Positions 1 through 9,100 of a DNA stretch of 64,000 nt are shown here, one piece after another. The notes beneath the pieces are model-generated. The model was not told where the DNA came from. It saw only the letters and a list, made by a program, of their open reading frames with translations, and did no database searches. Location: NCBI GenBank assembly GCA_015061685.1, contig SUWD01000013.1:1-64000 (forward strand), in the 5' to 3' direction. Position numbers and translations under genes: made by a program. The first letter of the stretch is position 1. The number at the start of each line of letters is the position of its first letter. The stretch is from Lentisphaerota bacterium. Lineage in GTDB: Bacteria > Verrucomicrobiota > Lentisphaeria > Victivallales > Victivallaceae.

Positions 1-315
1 CAAACCGCAGGATCGGCAGATTGTGAGAACAATCTGCATTTTTTGTGTCAGCAAAAAATAACCAAATCCCCCGCAGGGGTGGTTCGACAGCGCGAAGCGG
101 TGTGCGCAGCGAAGCGTGGGCAGCCCAGGTGCCGGAGCCATTTTCATTTTAATGAAAAATGGCGACAAACCGCAGGATCGGCAGATTGTGAGAACAATCT
201 GCATTTTTTGTGTCAGCAAAAAATAACCAAATCCCCCGCAGGGGTGGTTCGACAGCGCGAAGCGGTGTGCGCAGCGAAGCGTGGGCAGCCCAAGTGCCGG
301 AGCCATTTTCATTTT
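1..315. repeat. 165-bp intergenic tandem repeat, about 1.9 copies
   Basis: Two direct copies of a 165-bp unit start at 1 and 166. They are nearly identical over 150 bp (one visible G/A difference, 128 versus 293); the second copy stops at 315. Each unit carries a 9-bp stem (GCAGATTGT / ACAATCTGC) closed by a GAGA tetraloop and followed by a run of six T (16-44, again 181-209), like an intrinsic terminator. A GC-rich block with two GCGAAGCG motifs follows. Copy 1 also has a CCATTTTCATT / AATGAAAAATGG near-palindrome at 139-163 that copy 2 lacks. An open frame runs through both copies but is explained by the repetition. The left end may extend beyond the window. Confidence 0.9.
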
Positions 316-380
316 CCTCAAATATCTTTCCGTTTCGATTTTTTTGAACGTAATACCACCTTTTTTACATTTCAGGATGC

Positions 381-394
381 TTTGTACCCTGAAA
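381..394. repeat. Left copy of a 14-bp inverted repeat flanking the ankyrin gene
   Basis: TTTGTACCCTGAAA here is the exact reverse complement of TTTCAGGGTACAAA at 2603-2616, about 2.2 kb away on the other side of the ankyrin gene. Further GTAC cores lie nearby (around 450 and 465). This could be a pair of regulator sites or element ends; neither is proven. Confidence 0.5.
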
Positions 395-498
395 ATGACT
401 TTTTCTTTTTTGTTTTCTGTTATTTTCCGACTGTTCAAAGCAAAATGAGTACACTAAAAGTACACCAAAGAATACACCCGGATAATGGTAATGCAATG

Positions 499-531
499 AA
501 AAAAAGAAAGAGCCGCGTAATTGCGCGGCTC
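499..531 (-). terminator. Intrinsic terminator of the ankyrin gene
   Basis: Perfect 8-bp stem GAGCCGCG / CGCGGCTC (510-517 with 524-531) and a 6-nt loop. On the minus strand it is followed by a T-rich tract (TTTCTTTTTTT). It lies about 60 nt past the stop codon of the minus-strand gene at 594. Confidence 0.8.
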
Positions 532-593
532 ACAAACAAGTTACGACCTCCCCCAATCATTGTTTTTCAGGGAAATTTTCAAAATCATTTTTC

Positions 594-2579
594 TTACGGG
601 GAGTTCTTTACTCTTTCGGCATAGATTTCGATGTTCCCATTTTTATCTTTAACTTCAATACCGTCAGGCTCCATACCGTGATCGATCTGGAACTTGCGGT
701 GTTTGATCACCATAGCCTTGACACCATTGGCAAAATAATTTAAAATACAACTTCCATTCTCTTCATATTGAGCGTTGATAATATTGAATCGCTTATCATA
801 TTCTTCCGGTGATTCACCCTCACAAGGCAGCAATATCCTGCCGGCGACAACAGTTTTCCGCTTAACGATGTTCTTTGCTTCAGGTGAATTCTGCAGTTTC
901 TTGCGATGTTCGCGTTTCACAATATCGCGATAATAACGTGCAGATTCCGGATCTTTCACCGCATTTGCCATCAATTCATTCCATCCGTTTTCAGTAAAAA
1001 ATTCCCGGAGTTGCCATGAACCGCGTTCCAAATTATATTGTACGGCGATTTTTCGCTCCAAAGCAAAGTGCTCGTCAGAATTCAAACCGCCGCCGATGTT
1101 TTTCTGCAAATAATATTTAACAAGATCAAGAGGCAAAGCATATATTTCATCATCATTCAGATGTTTACCTTTGTCAATCATTGCCTTGACCAATTCCGGC
1201 ATATCGACCATATACCGTGCAGCCCCTTCATCATGCATAGGCTGATCCACACCGAAATCAGAATACTTAATTATCACCGACGCAGCGGCCTTATTGCCGT
1301 TTCTTGCAGCAATATTTAATGCGGAACACAAATGTCTGCGGCTGAAAAACATGGGATTGGCCCCGGCTTTTACGAGAGCTTTCACACGCTTTGCATCGGC
1401 GAATGCTCCGTTACTCTTAAAAATCAGTAAATCAAATATTCTGCTGTCGTTGTCATCTCTGATCACGAGAGCTTCCGATTGCAGTAATTGATTAATTACG
1501 TTGCTGTTTCCAGCCAGCTGCAGCGCAGTTTTGCCCGATTTGTTTTTTGCATTGACATCTGCCTCGGCCGCCAGCAATAAACTGGTATATTCCGGAGAAT
1601 TGATACGCGAACGGAATCGCCCTTCCGGAAATTCGTCAACCGCCAAATGCAGTGGCCGGTTGCCATCGGGTGCTGCCATGTTTACATCAGAACCTCCATC
1701 TATAAGCAATTTAACAATTGCCGGTGAACTGTTGCATTCAAGAGCAAGTAAAAGAGGGGTATACCCACTATTATTTACCGAATCACTCCTCGCCTTATTT
1801 TTCAACAGCAACTCAACTATCACAGGTGACAGGTTTTTTCTTGCTGCAGTATGCAAAGGTGTATCCCCGTTATTATCAGCGACATTGACCGGAAAATCAT
1901 TTTTCAGTAAGAAATCAAGTAATTTTTCATCATTGATATCAACTGCATAAAAAACAGCTTCGATGATTTTTTCGGCCTCATTGTCAAGCAATATTTCCAT
2001 CATCCCGTAATCTTTGTTTTGCAACGGATAGAATAAAGGAGTTCTTTGTGCATCATCTTTTGCATTGACATCTGCATCTTTTTTGATCAAATATTCGGCG
2101 ATGTCATTAAATTGATTACGCAAAGCAATGTGCAAGGCAGTTTCTCCGCTATGCTTGTATACAGCACCATTGACTTTTGCTTCACGTTTTACTATCAAAA
2201 ACTTTACAGCCCGCAGATCCCCCTTTTCAGTGTATTCGAGCAACTGATGATCCGGTCTGCCTGGCGGTAAATCAACATGTTCAACGGTTTCGATGGAACA
2301 CAATGCAATAATGAGGACAAGCAGAATAATAACAGCACCTCCCCCGAAGGCCCATTTGATTTTTTTCTTTTTTGCTTCATCTCCGGAAGATATTTTGTCA
2401 ATCCATTGGGTCATTCTGTTAACGATTTGCCTTCCTGCGAAAGAAATTTTATCTTTAAGCGGTAGAGTATCAGGCTTCCCTGCTTTCTCTACAAGCATTT
2501 CACCGCAAAAACGACACTTTTTTGCAATCGCTTTTATCTCTTCACCGCAAAACGGACACTCTTTGATCTCATCTGACAT
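594..2579 (-). CDS. Membrane-anchored ankyrin-repeat protein with N-terminal zinc ribbon
   Basis: 661 residues. The start is chosen at 2579 because a GGAG motif lies about 8 nt upstream and the protein then opens directly with a zinc-ribbon-like CPFC-x10-CRFC motif (C8, C11, C22, C25). A basic stretch and one hydrophobic segment (about 77-95) follow, suggesting an inner-membrane anchor with the ribbon in the cytoplasm. Residues about 112-430 hold at least six ankyrin-type repeats, recognisable by TPLHTAA, TPLLLAL and TALQLA motifs. The remaining ~200 residues match nothing I recognise and are rich in charged residues. Ankyrin arrays bind proteins; the partner is unknown. The gene is monocistronic, with its own promoter and terminator. 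An in-frame extension up to 2759 exists but has no ribosome site and poor protein character. Confidence 0.85.
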   Translation of the reverse strand: MSDEIKECPFCGEEIKAIAKKCRFCGEMLVEKAGKPDTLPLKDKISFAGRQIVNRMTQWIDKISSGDEAKKKKIKWAFGGGAVIILLVLIIALCSIETVEHVDLPPGRPDHQLLEYTEKGDLRAVKFLIVKREAKVNGAVYKHSGETALHIALRNQFNDIAEYLIKKDADVNAKDDAQRTPLFYPLQNKDYGMMEILLDNEAEKIIEAVFYAVDINDEKLLDFLLKNDFPVNVADNNGDTPLHTAARKNLSPVIVELLLKNKARSDSVNNSGYTPLLLALECNSSPAIVKLLIDGGSDVNMAAPDGNRPLHLAVDEFPEGRFRSRINSPEYTSLLLAAEADVNAKNKSGKTALQLAGNSNVINQLLQSEALVIRDDNDSRIFDLLIFKSNGAFADAKRVKALVKAGANPMFFSRRHLCSALNIAARNGNKAAASVIIKYSDFGVDQPMHDEGAARYMVDMPELVKAMIDKGKHLNDDEIYALPLDLVKYYLQKNIGGGLNSDEHFALERKIAVQYNLERGSWQLREFFTENGWNELMANAVKDPESARYYRDIVKREHRKKLQNSPEAKNIVKRKTVVAGRILLPCEGESPEEYDKRFNIINAQYEENGSCILNYFANGVKAMVIKHRKFQIDHGMEPDGIEVKDKNGNIEIYAERVKNSP

Positions 2580-2863
2580 TTTTTGTACTCCATGTTTTGT
2601 TATTTCAGGGTACAAAAAAGACGTACCCCTGATTGTGAATACGAGAGGTACGCCAATACCTGAACACCACACAAAACAAGGGCACGCCCGCATATACGCA
2701 AACGTACCTTGCAAGCCGATGGTGTTCAATGAGATTTTGGCGTTTTCCCGTATTTCCATCGCTTGAAGATATCGCTGTTAATCTTCAATTAAAAAATTTC
2801 AGTTGCTTTTTTAAGATTTTATGATCTCCTTTCATTGTGTTGATCGCTAAAACACAAGGGGGT
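2580..2863 (-). other. Long untranslated leader of the ankyrin gene with GTAC repeats
   Basis: About 280 nt separate the predicted promoter (2864-2891) from the ribosome-site-supported start at 2579. The leader contains five GTAC cores between about 2585 and 2710, including TTTCAGGGTACAAA (2603-2616) and a CAGGGTAC...GTACCCCTG near-palindrome around 2607-2632. A 16-codon reading frame (2785-2835, minus) lacks a ribosome site and is not called. No known riboswitch is recognised. Confidence 0.4.
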
Positions 2864-2891
2864 AATATATCATAAAAACAATATTTTTCAA
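2864..2891 (-). promoter_or_regulatory. Predicted sigma70-type promoter of the ankyrin gene
   Basis: Reading the minus strand: TTGAAA (2886-2891), 16-nt spacer, TATATT (2864-2869). This matches the form seen upstream of most transcription units in the window. Confidence 0.6.
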
Positions 2892-2976
2892 GTTCTTTTT
2901 AATCTTCTGATGAAAATTGCCAGTTTGATTCCGGCGGCGAACCGGAAGTACTGCAACCATCACTCTGTCAACAATA

Positions 2977-3018
2977 TAAAAAAGTTCATCGGCTGCTTCA
3001 ACAACTGCCGATGAACTT
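2977..3018 (-). terminator. Intrinsic terminator of the creatininase-family gene
   Basis: Perfect 12-bp stem AAGTTCATCGGC / GCCGATGAACTT (2982-2993 with 3007-3018), 13-nt loop. On the minus strand the stem runs into TTTTTTATATT. It lies about 105 nt past the stop codon at 3125. Confidence 0.85.
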
Positions 3019-3124
3019 AATGCAAGTAAAAAATTCATTCTGAATCCGGAACGGGCTTCCGGAAAAATGTTTTTCAAAAACAATATTTCCCGGTGGAAGC
3101 GATGATCCGGACAGTTTCAGAAAT

Positions 3125-3976
3125 TCAAACTGAACGGATCTTCATCTTATCATTATCTTCGTGAATGATACGCTTGCCGCTTTTACGTGCATCATCTGCG
3201 ACGGCAATAGCTTTTTGGATCGCTTGAGCAGCATTGGCGACAAACTCTTCTTCGATCTTTTTACCGGTTTCGGCGCAGGCACGTTCCGGGAATCCCATGA
3301 CACCGACTTTCACATCGCTGCGCTGGCTGGTCTGGATGATCTCCTGTTTCATATCGGTGAATGATTCACGCAACTGGAAGCTGTCCGGATCATTGCGCAA
3401 TCTTTCGGCAACTTCCGGCGGGTCCATAACCACGTCTTTACGTACAACTTCCGGACTCCAGTGGAGCAGAAGAGATGTTTCAGCATCTGAAGCATGATAA
3501 TCCTGTGTATCAAAAAGGTGAGTCCAGGTCGGTGAAAAATCCCAAATCTGGGTCAACAGGATCAAAGTATCTTTGAGAGCCGGATTGAGCCACTTCAAAA
3601 TCCGCAGAGATTCCTTGAGGTGAAGCAGACTTTCACTGCCGCCGTGTCCCGGAATAATAATGATATTGCGGAACCCCTGAAGCACCAGAGATTCAATGAT
3701 TTCTCCGACCAGATTGGCAAAAGTATTGGGTTTAACATTGATCGTACCGGCAAGCATGCCGCCGCTGAATGTGTAATTGAGAACCGGAGCAACTATACAG
3801 CCGAGTTTTTCAGCCAGAGCCTTGGAACAGAACTCTGCGTTGCGGATATCAGTATCCAGCGGCAGGTGAAATCCATGCTGCTCGCATAACGCATACGGTA
3901 AAATAATGGTCTGATTGTGCTTGAGATATTCCTGCAGTTCACTTACAGTCAAATCCTGCATACGATAGTGCTTCAT
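3125..3976 (-). CDS. Creatininase-family amidohydrolase
   Basis: 283 residues, the usual size of creatinine amidohydrolases. The metal-binding core of the family is visible: a CEQHGFHLPLDTD segment near residue 32 supplies the Glu, His and Asp ligands, and a PGHGGSE segment the later His and Glu. The family hydrolyses cyclic or linear amides using two divalent metals. Creatinine is only one substrate; relatives act on formamidopyrimidines or in mycofactocin maturation, so the substrate here is open. The start at 3976 is favoured over the longer frame (to 4030) because AGGGAAGAG sits about 5 nt upstream and homology starts there. The gene stands alone between its own promoter and terminator, divergent from aconitase. 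Confidence 0.85.
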   Translation of the reverse strand: MKHYRMQDLTVSELQEYLKHNQTIILPYALCEQHGFHLPLDTDIRNAEFCSKALAEKLGCIVAPVLNYTFSGGMLAGTINVKPNTFANLVGEIIESLVLQGFRNIIIIPGHGGSESLLHLKESLRILKWLNPALKDTLILLTQIWDFSPTWTHLFDTQDYHASDAETSLLLHWSPEVVRKDVVMDPPEVAERLRNDPDSFQLRESFTDMKQEIIQTSQRSDVKVGVMGFPERACAETGKKIEEEFVANAAQAIQKAIAVADDARKSGKRIIHEDNDKMKIRSV

Positions 3977-4050
3977 AAGCTCTTCCCTCTTTCTGTTTAT
4001 AATATTGTCTGACCGGACACTCCGGATCATAAATCAACCAATTTTCAGTT

Positions 4051-4079
4051 AATATACCACAAAAACGTATTAATGTCAA
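4051..4079 (-). promoter_or_regulatory. Predicted promoter of the creatininase-family gene
   Basis: Minus strand: TTGACA (4074-4079), 17-nt spacer, TATATT (4051-4056). Close to a full sigma70 consensus. Confidence 0.75.
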
Positions 4080-4123
4080 GAGTTGACGGTTACCGCAAAG
4101 AACAATTTTTAAGAGAGAGATAA

Positions 4124-4152
4124 TTGCAAGATGACCGTAATGATGCTATATT
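4124..4152 (+). promoter_or_regulatory. Predicted promoter of the aconitase gene
   Basis: TTGCAA (4124-4129), 17-nt spacer, TATATT (4147-4152), about 55 nt before the aconitase start. It is divergent from the creatininase promoter; the two -35 boxes are about 45 nt apart. Confidence 0.7.
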
Positions 4153-4206
4153 ATAAGTAGAACAGTATCGGTTTTGTTTATTGTATTTTATAGAAAGGTA
4201 AATTTT

Positions 4207-6144
4207 ATGGCGCACGGTACACTCGTTCAAAAAATAATAAGCCAGCACCTGATTTCCGGAGATCCGGCCAAAGATGCTCAATTACTTATCCGTATCGATC
4301 AGACCCTTACTCAAGATGCCACCGGCACAATGGCCTATCTGGAACTTGAAGCAATGAAAACCGGTAAAGTTGCTACCGAAATATCCGTTTCCTATGTTGA
4401 TCACAACATGATGCAAAACGGCCCGGAAAACCGCAACGATCACCTTTATCTGCAAACTGTTGCCGCTGAAAAGGGTGTCGTCTTCTCACCTCCCGGCAAC
4501 GGTATTTGCCATCAGCTGCATCTGGAACGATTCGGGAAACCGGGCAAAACCATGATCGGTTCCGACAGCCACACCCCCACCGGCGGCGGCATCGGCATGC
4601 TCGCCATCGGAGCCGGAGGTTTGGATGTTGCTCTGGCAATGGCCGGACAGCCTTTCACTATCCCGACACCCAAAATCGTGGGAATCAAACTCACCGGGAA
4701 ACTCCGTCCCTGGGTGGCGGCAAAAGATGTCATTCTGAAACTTTTGAGCATTCTTACCACCAAAGGCAATGTCGGTTCCATTGTTGAATACTTCGGCCCC
4801 GGCGTTGCAGATTTGAGTGTCCCGCAACGGGCCACGATTACCAATATGGGTGCTGAATTGGGAGTTACGACCAGTGTTTTCCCGTCGGACGAACGCACCA
4901 GAGAATTTCTCCGCCGTCAGAAACGCGAAGAAGATTTCACAGCACTGGCCGCTGATGAAAATGCTGAATATGACCGGGTCGTAGAGATCGATCTCAACAC
5001 CCTCGAACCGCTGGCCGCCTGCCCGTCCAGTCCGGATAACATCAAAACAGTCAGAGAACTTGCCGGTAAAAAAGTCGGCCAGGTGCTTGTCGGCAGCTGT
5101 ACCAACGGCGGATACCGGGATCTGGCACTGGTCGCCAGCGCATTGAAAGGACGCAAAATACACCCGGATGTCACTTTGGGGATCGCCCCGGGCAGCCGCC
5201 CGGTGCTGGAAATGCTCTGTGCCAACGGCATGCTCGGTGATCTGGTCGCCGCCGGAGCAAGGATTCTGGAAGTCGGCTGCGGCCCCTGTATCGGTCAGGG
5301 ACAAAGTCCGGCAGACGATACGATCACCGTCAGAACTTTCAACCGTAATTTCGCCGGCAGATCAGGAACCAAAGGCGATCAGTCATTTCTGGTCAGCCCG
5401 GAAACCGCTGTCGCCGCCGCGATCACCGGAGAATTTATCGACCCGCGAGATACCGGGATCGATTTCCCGCAAATAAATGAACCGGAATTCTATACTTCCG
5501 ATGATGCTCATTTCCAGAAAGGTGAAAGCGGTAAAGGCATTATCCGCAAGCCAACCATCGGAGAACCTCCGTCAAATGATCCGCTTCCGGAAAATATCGA
5601 TGGCGTTGTTGTTATCAAAGTCGGCGACAAAATCACCACCGATCACATCATGCCCGCCGGAATTCACCTCAAATTGCGGAGCAATATCCCGGCCTACAGT
5701 AAAGTGGTGTTTGAGTGCTTCAACGAACCGGGCAAACCCGGATTTGCTCAACGCGCTTCCGAAGTCAGAGATGCCGGAAAGCATGGAATTATAATTGCCC
5801 GCGACAGCTATGGTCAGGGGTCAAGCAGAGAGCATGCGGCGATTTGTCCGATGTATCTGGGGATAAAAGTCGTTGCGGCACTGGCAATTGAACGCATCCA
5901 CCGGGCCAATCTGATCAATTTCGGAATAGTTCCTCTGATATTCAAGGATCCGACGGATTATGACATGATCGAAGAAAAAGATTCTCTGAAATTCATCTCT
6001 CTTCCGGAACAATTACTCCCCGGCAGCGAGGTCAAAGGAGTTCTCTGCAAAAGTGACGGCAGTGAAAAAGAGATCATTTTCACTCACCCCATGTCCGAAA
6101 ATGACATCCGTCTGGTAAAAGCCGGCGGCAGACTCAACTGCTGA
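4207..6144 (+). CDS. Aconitate hydratase, Aquifex type
   Basis: 645 residues, much shorter than AcnA or AcnB (~890) and matching the short single-chain aconitase group. It interconverts citrate and isocitrate in the cytoplasm with a [4Fe-4S] cluster. Cluster ligands are visible as C298 (GSCTNGG) and C358/C361 (GCGPCIGQ). Early residues DHNMMQN and GSDSHTPTGGGIG are aconitase active-site signatures. The C-terminal swivel domain (about 475-645) has DKITTDHIMPAG and GQGSSREHAA. The start at 4207 has AAAGG about 8 nt upstream; the open frame begins 33 nt earlier without a site. Homoaconitase or isopropylmalate isomerase large subunits are related, but those lack the fused swivel domain. Confidence 0.93.
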   Translation: MAHGTLVQKIISQHLISGDPAKDAQLLIRIDQTLTQDATGTMAYLELEAMKTGKVATEISVSYVDHNMMQNGPENRNDHLYLQTVAAEKGVVFSPPGNGICHQLHLERFGKPGKTMIGSDSHTPTGGGIGMLAIGAGGLDVALAMAGQPFTIPTPKIVGIKLTGKLRPWVAAKDVILKLLSILTTKGNVGSIVEYFGPGVADLSVPQRATITNMGAELGVTTSVFPSDERTREFLRRQKREEDFTALAADENAEYDRVVEIDLNTLEPLAACPSSPDNIKTVRELAGKKVGQVLVGSCTNGGYRDLALVASALKGRKIHPDVTLGIAPGSRPVLEMLCANGMLGDLVAAGARILEVGCGPCIGQGQSPADDTITVRTFNRNFAGRSGTKGDQSFLVSPETAVAAAITGEFIDPRDTGIDFPQINEPEFYTSDDAHFQKGESGKGIIRKPTIGEPPSNDPLPENIDGVVVIKVGDKITTDHIMPAGIHLKLRSNIPAYSKVVFECFNEPGKPGFAQRASEVRDAGKHGIIIARDSYGQGSSREHAAICPMYLGIKVVAALAIERIHRANLINFGIVPLIFKDPTDYDMIEEKDSLKFISLPEQLLPGSEVKGVLCKSDGSEKEIIFTHPMSENDIRLVKAGGRLNC

Positions 6145-6157
6145 ACCATTCCATCTT

Positions 6158-9100
6158 ATGGCAAAGCGGTTGTTTCTGGGAACGGGCGATCTGCTGCCCG
6201 ATGCGATAGCCAAAGAGTTGCTCAAACGGGCAGATGGCAGCCATCTGCCGGATTTCAGCAGAATAATACTGGTTTTACCGGGACAATTGGCAAGAAAAAC
6301 AGTACTGCAGCAGCTGGCGGAGTTATCTCCGTCCGGCTTGCTGCTCCCGCAGATCATTACGCCGCATTTGCTGCTTTACTTCAATCTGCCCCCCCCTGCC
6401 CTGCCATCTGCAACGGCCCGGGAGATCATGTGGGGGAAAGTATTAGCTTCACTCAATCAGAACCGCGATGATTTCCCCAACCTGTTCCCGAATGGAAGGC
6501 TGCCGCACGAAAAATTTCTTGCAGCCAAATCATTACGGGTCTTCTACGATGAATTGACCGCTAACGGTTTTTCTGCAGATGATGCCGCCATCCACTTGGG
6601 CAGCCGGGGCAAAGAACTTGTCCAGCTGGAAAAATATTACCGGCAATTACTCAAGCAATGTCATTATGACGATCAGCTTGACTGTGACCGCAAAGCCGCT
6701 GCCGATGTATCCGCATTTACGGCTGCGGATAAAATAATCCTTGCCGGATTGCCGGATTTGCCGCGTTTGGTAAAAAATAAACTTGAACTGATAAACGCCG
6801 CCTGTCCGGACAAACTCGAATTCTGGATAGCCGCCGGAGAAGAAGACAAAGAAATTTACGATCAATGGGGGATGCCCGTTACTGACATCTGGTGCAAAAA
6901 AGCATTTCCGCTGCCGGTATCACAATTTCACTGTGCGCTTGACCCGGTGGATGCTGCGCGCCGGACTATTCGTCTGGCAACTGACGGGAATGGGAAATTT
7001 GATTCTGCAAAATGTGCCATTGTGCTGGCGGACCCATCGCTGCATCGGGATTTTGCCAAAGAATTTTCTCAACTGCAAAACACTCACGGGCAGAAAATAC
7101 AGGTGATCGATCCATCCGGCATTCCTCTGGCAAAATTGCGGATATGCCGTCTGCTGGAAACATTTATCGGTTTTGTGCGTAATCAGGACGATTTCTATTA
7201 TACCGCAGAATTACTGCGCGAACAGGATTTTCTGCGCTTTTGCGCCGACGGCGATGGAGAGCTTGAACAACAATTGCTCGTCCAGCTGGATAAATTTATG
7301 CAGGAATATATTCCAGACGAGTTTCCGGAAGCCCGAGCGCACTGTCATACCGGAAAAATTTCCGGCATATTGACCGGAGCCTTGGATAAAGCAGCTCATT
7401 TTCTGAACGGATTTGAGCGTTTTTCTCCGGCAGATTTCATCCGGATGTTTCTTGCTGAAGTATACCGGCACACCCCGAAACAGGAACTTTTCAACGGCAT
7501 CCCGTTTCATTCAGAATGCGAAGCGTTTTTCGCCCAATTGAAAAATTTTGAATCTCTGCCGCCGGAATTGACCGCTTCAACAGATAAACTCCAATTGATC
7601 GAAATTTTCCTGCGCAACTGCCGGGATGAATCAGTAACAGTTGCCGGTTCAGAAAATTCCATCGCCTTTGAAGGCCGGCTGGAAATGCCTTTTCTGCGAG
7701 CGAAACAGATAATTTTCTGCGGAATGAATAACGAATATTTCCCGGACCGGATCGATCAAACGGCTTTCCTCACCGACTCTTTGCGCCGCAAGATCGGCAT
7801 GCGCAGCAACCGGGAAACACTGACCCGTTCATTGTGTCACCTGCTTAATGTCACCTGCTGCCGTCCGGCAAGCGATATAAATGTCATTATTTTACGGCAG
7901 GATTCAAACAAATTTGCTCTGCGCCCGTCGGAAGTTATTTTCGGCGGAACCGATTTGCCTCCGGAAGAGCTGCTTCTGCGTTGTGACAGACTTTTCCGCG
8001 ACCCGGAACCACTGCGCCTGCCGGGATTGCCATACAGCGACAGGGTTTTTCAAATCTGTCCGGCACTTGATTACCGCCGCACCCAGGATGGAGAACTGCT
8101 GCTTTCGGTCACCGACCTTGATGAGTATATTTCCAGCCCCTTTTTGTTTTTCTGGAAAAGAGTCAAAAAATTTGACACTACAGACTACTCAATTTGCGAA
8201 CCCGATGCCAGAGTCGGTGGAACTCTCTGTCATCAGGCTTTTGAAGCTATGGGGTGCGAAAAATTCACCTCCTGCGAAAAACTGAAAACTCATCTGCTGA
8301 ATGCTTTTGACCGCATTTTGCACAATCGTTTCGGGAAGTTGCCGGTACTGGTAAAAATTTACGCCGACAATATGAAACAACGTCTGGAACACGCTTCCGA
8401 ATGGCTGTATAAAGAACAGGAAGACGGATTTGAAGTTCTGGCCGTTGAATACGCATTCGGCGGCGAAGCCGGAGGAATACACTTTGCCGGAGCATTTTTC
8501 CGGGGCAGTGCCGACCGGATAGAGTTCAACCGCACCACCCGTACGATCCGGATAATCGATATAAAAACCGGAAAAGTACAAAATGTCCGGGATGAACATT
8601 GCCGCACTGCCGGAGAAGAGATCATCTTCACCCGTTTACAGCTCCCGCTCTATGCCATTTTACTCAAACGTGATCCATATTTCCGGGAAAACTTTTGCCC
8701 GGAAATAGATCAGTGCAGTATCGAATGCGCTTATTTGCGGCTTCCGCAAAATGTGACTGATACCGCAATGCAGGTTTGGCCGGCCGAAGATTTGGCCGGA
8801 ATTCTGCCGTATGCGGAAATGACGGTTTCATGCATGGTTTCTGAAATAAAGCAGCTGCCATTCCGGAAACTTTATGAAGATCCGAATAAAGTTGCCCACC
8901 ATCTGCTGCTGCCCAATGCCGCAAGCGCACTGACCGGGATATCCTGGGAAACACCCTCTCTGTCCCGGGAAAAGAAAAAAAAGAAAACTGCATCCCAAAG
9001 ACCGGATATACCGGAATACACCTTTTCCCGACCATCCTTCCCTGTACCGCCGGCATCAACCGCCGGAAATACCCGCTGTTGCGACTGTCCGGAAGCATTA

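Noticed and set aside
43..624. A 193-codon open frame on the plus strand
   Set aside because: It translates the 165-bp repeat twice, has no ribosome site and ends in the ankyrin terminator region; repetition explains the open frame.
2580..2759. N-terminal extension of the ankyrin protein
   Set aside because: No ribosome site before 2759; the sequence has poor protein character and precedes a well-supported start at 2579.
2847..3083. A 78-codon minus-strand frame
   Set aside because: It overlaps the creatininase terminator stem and the ankyrin promoter and matches no family.
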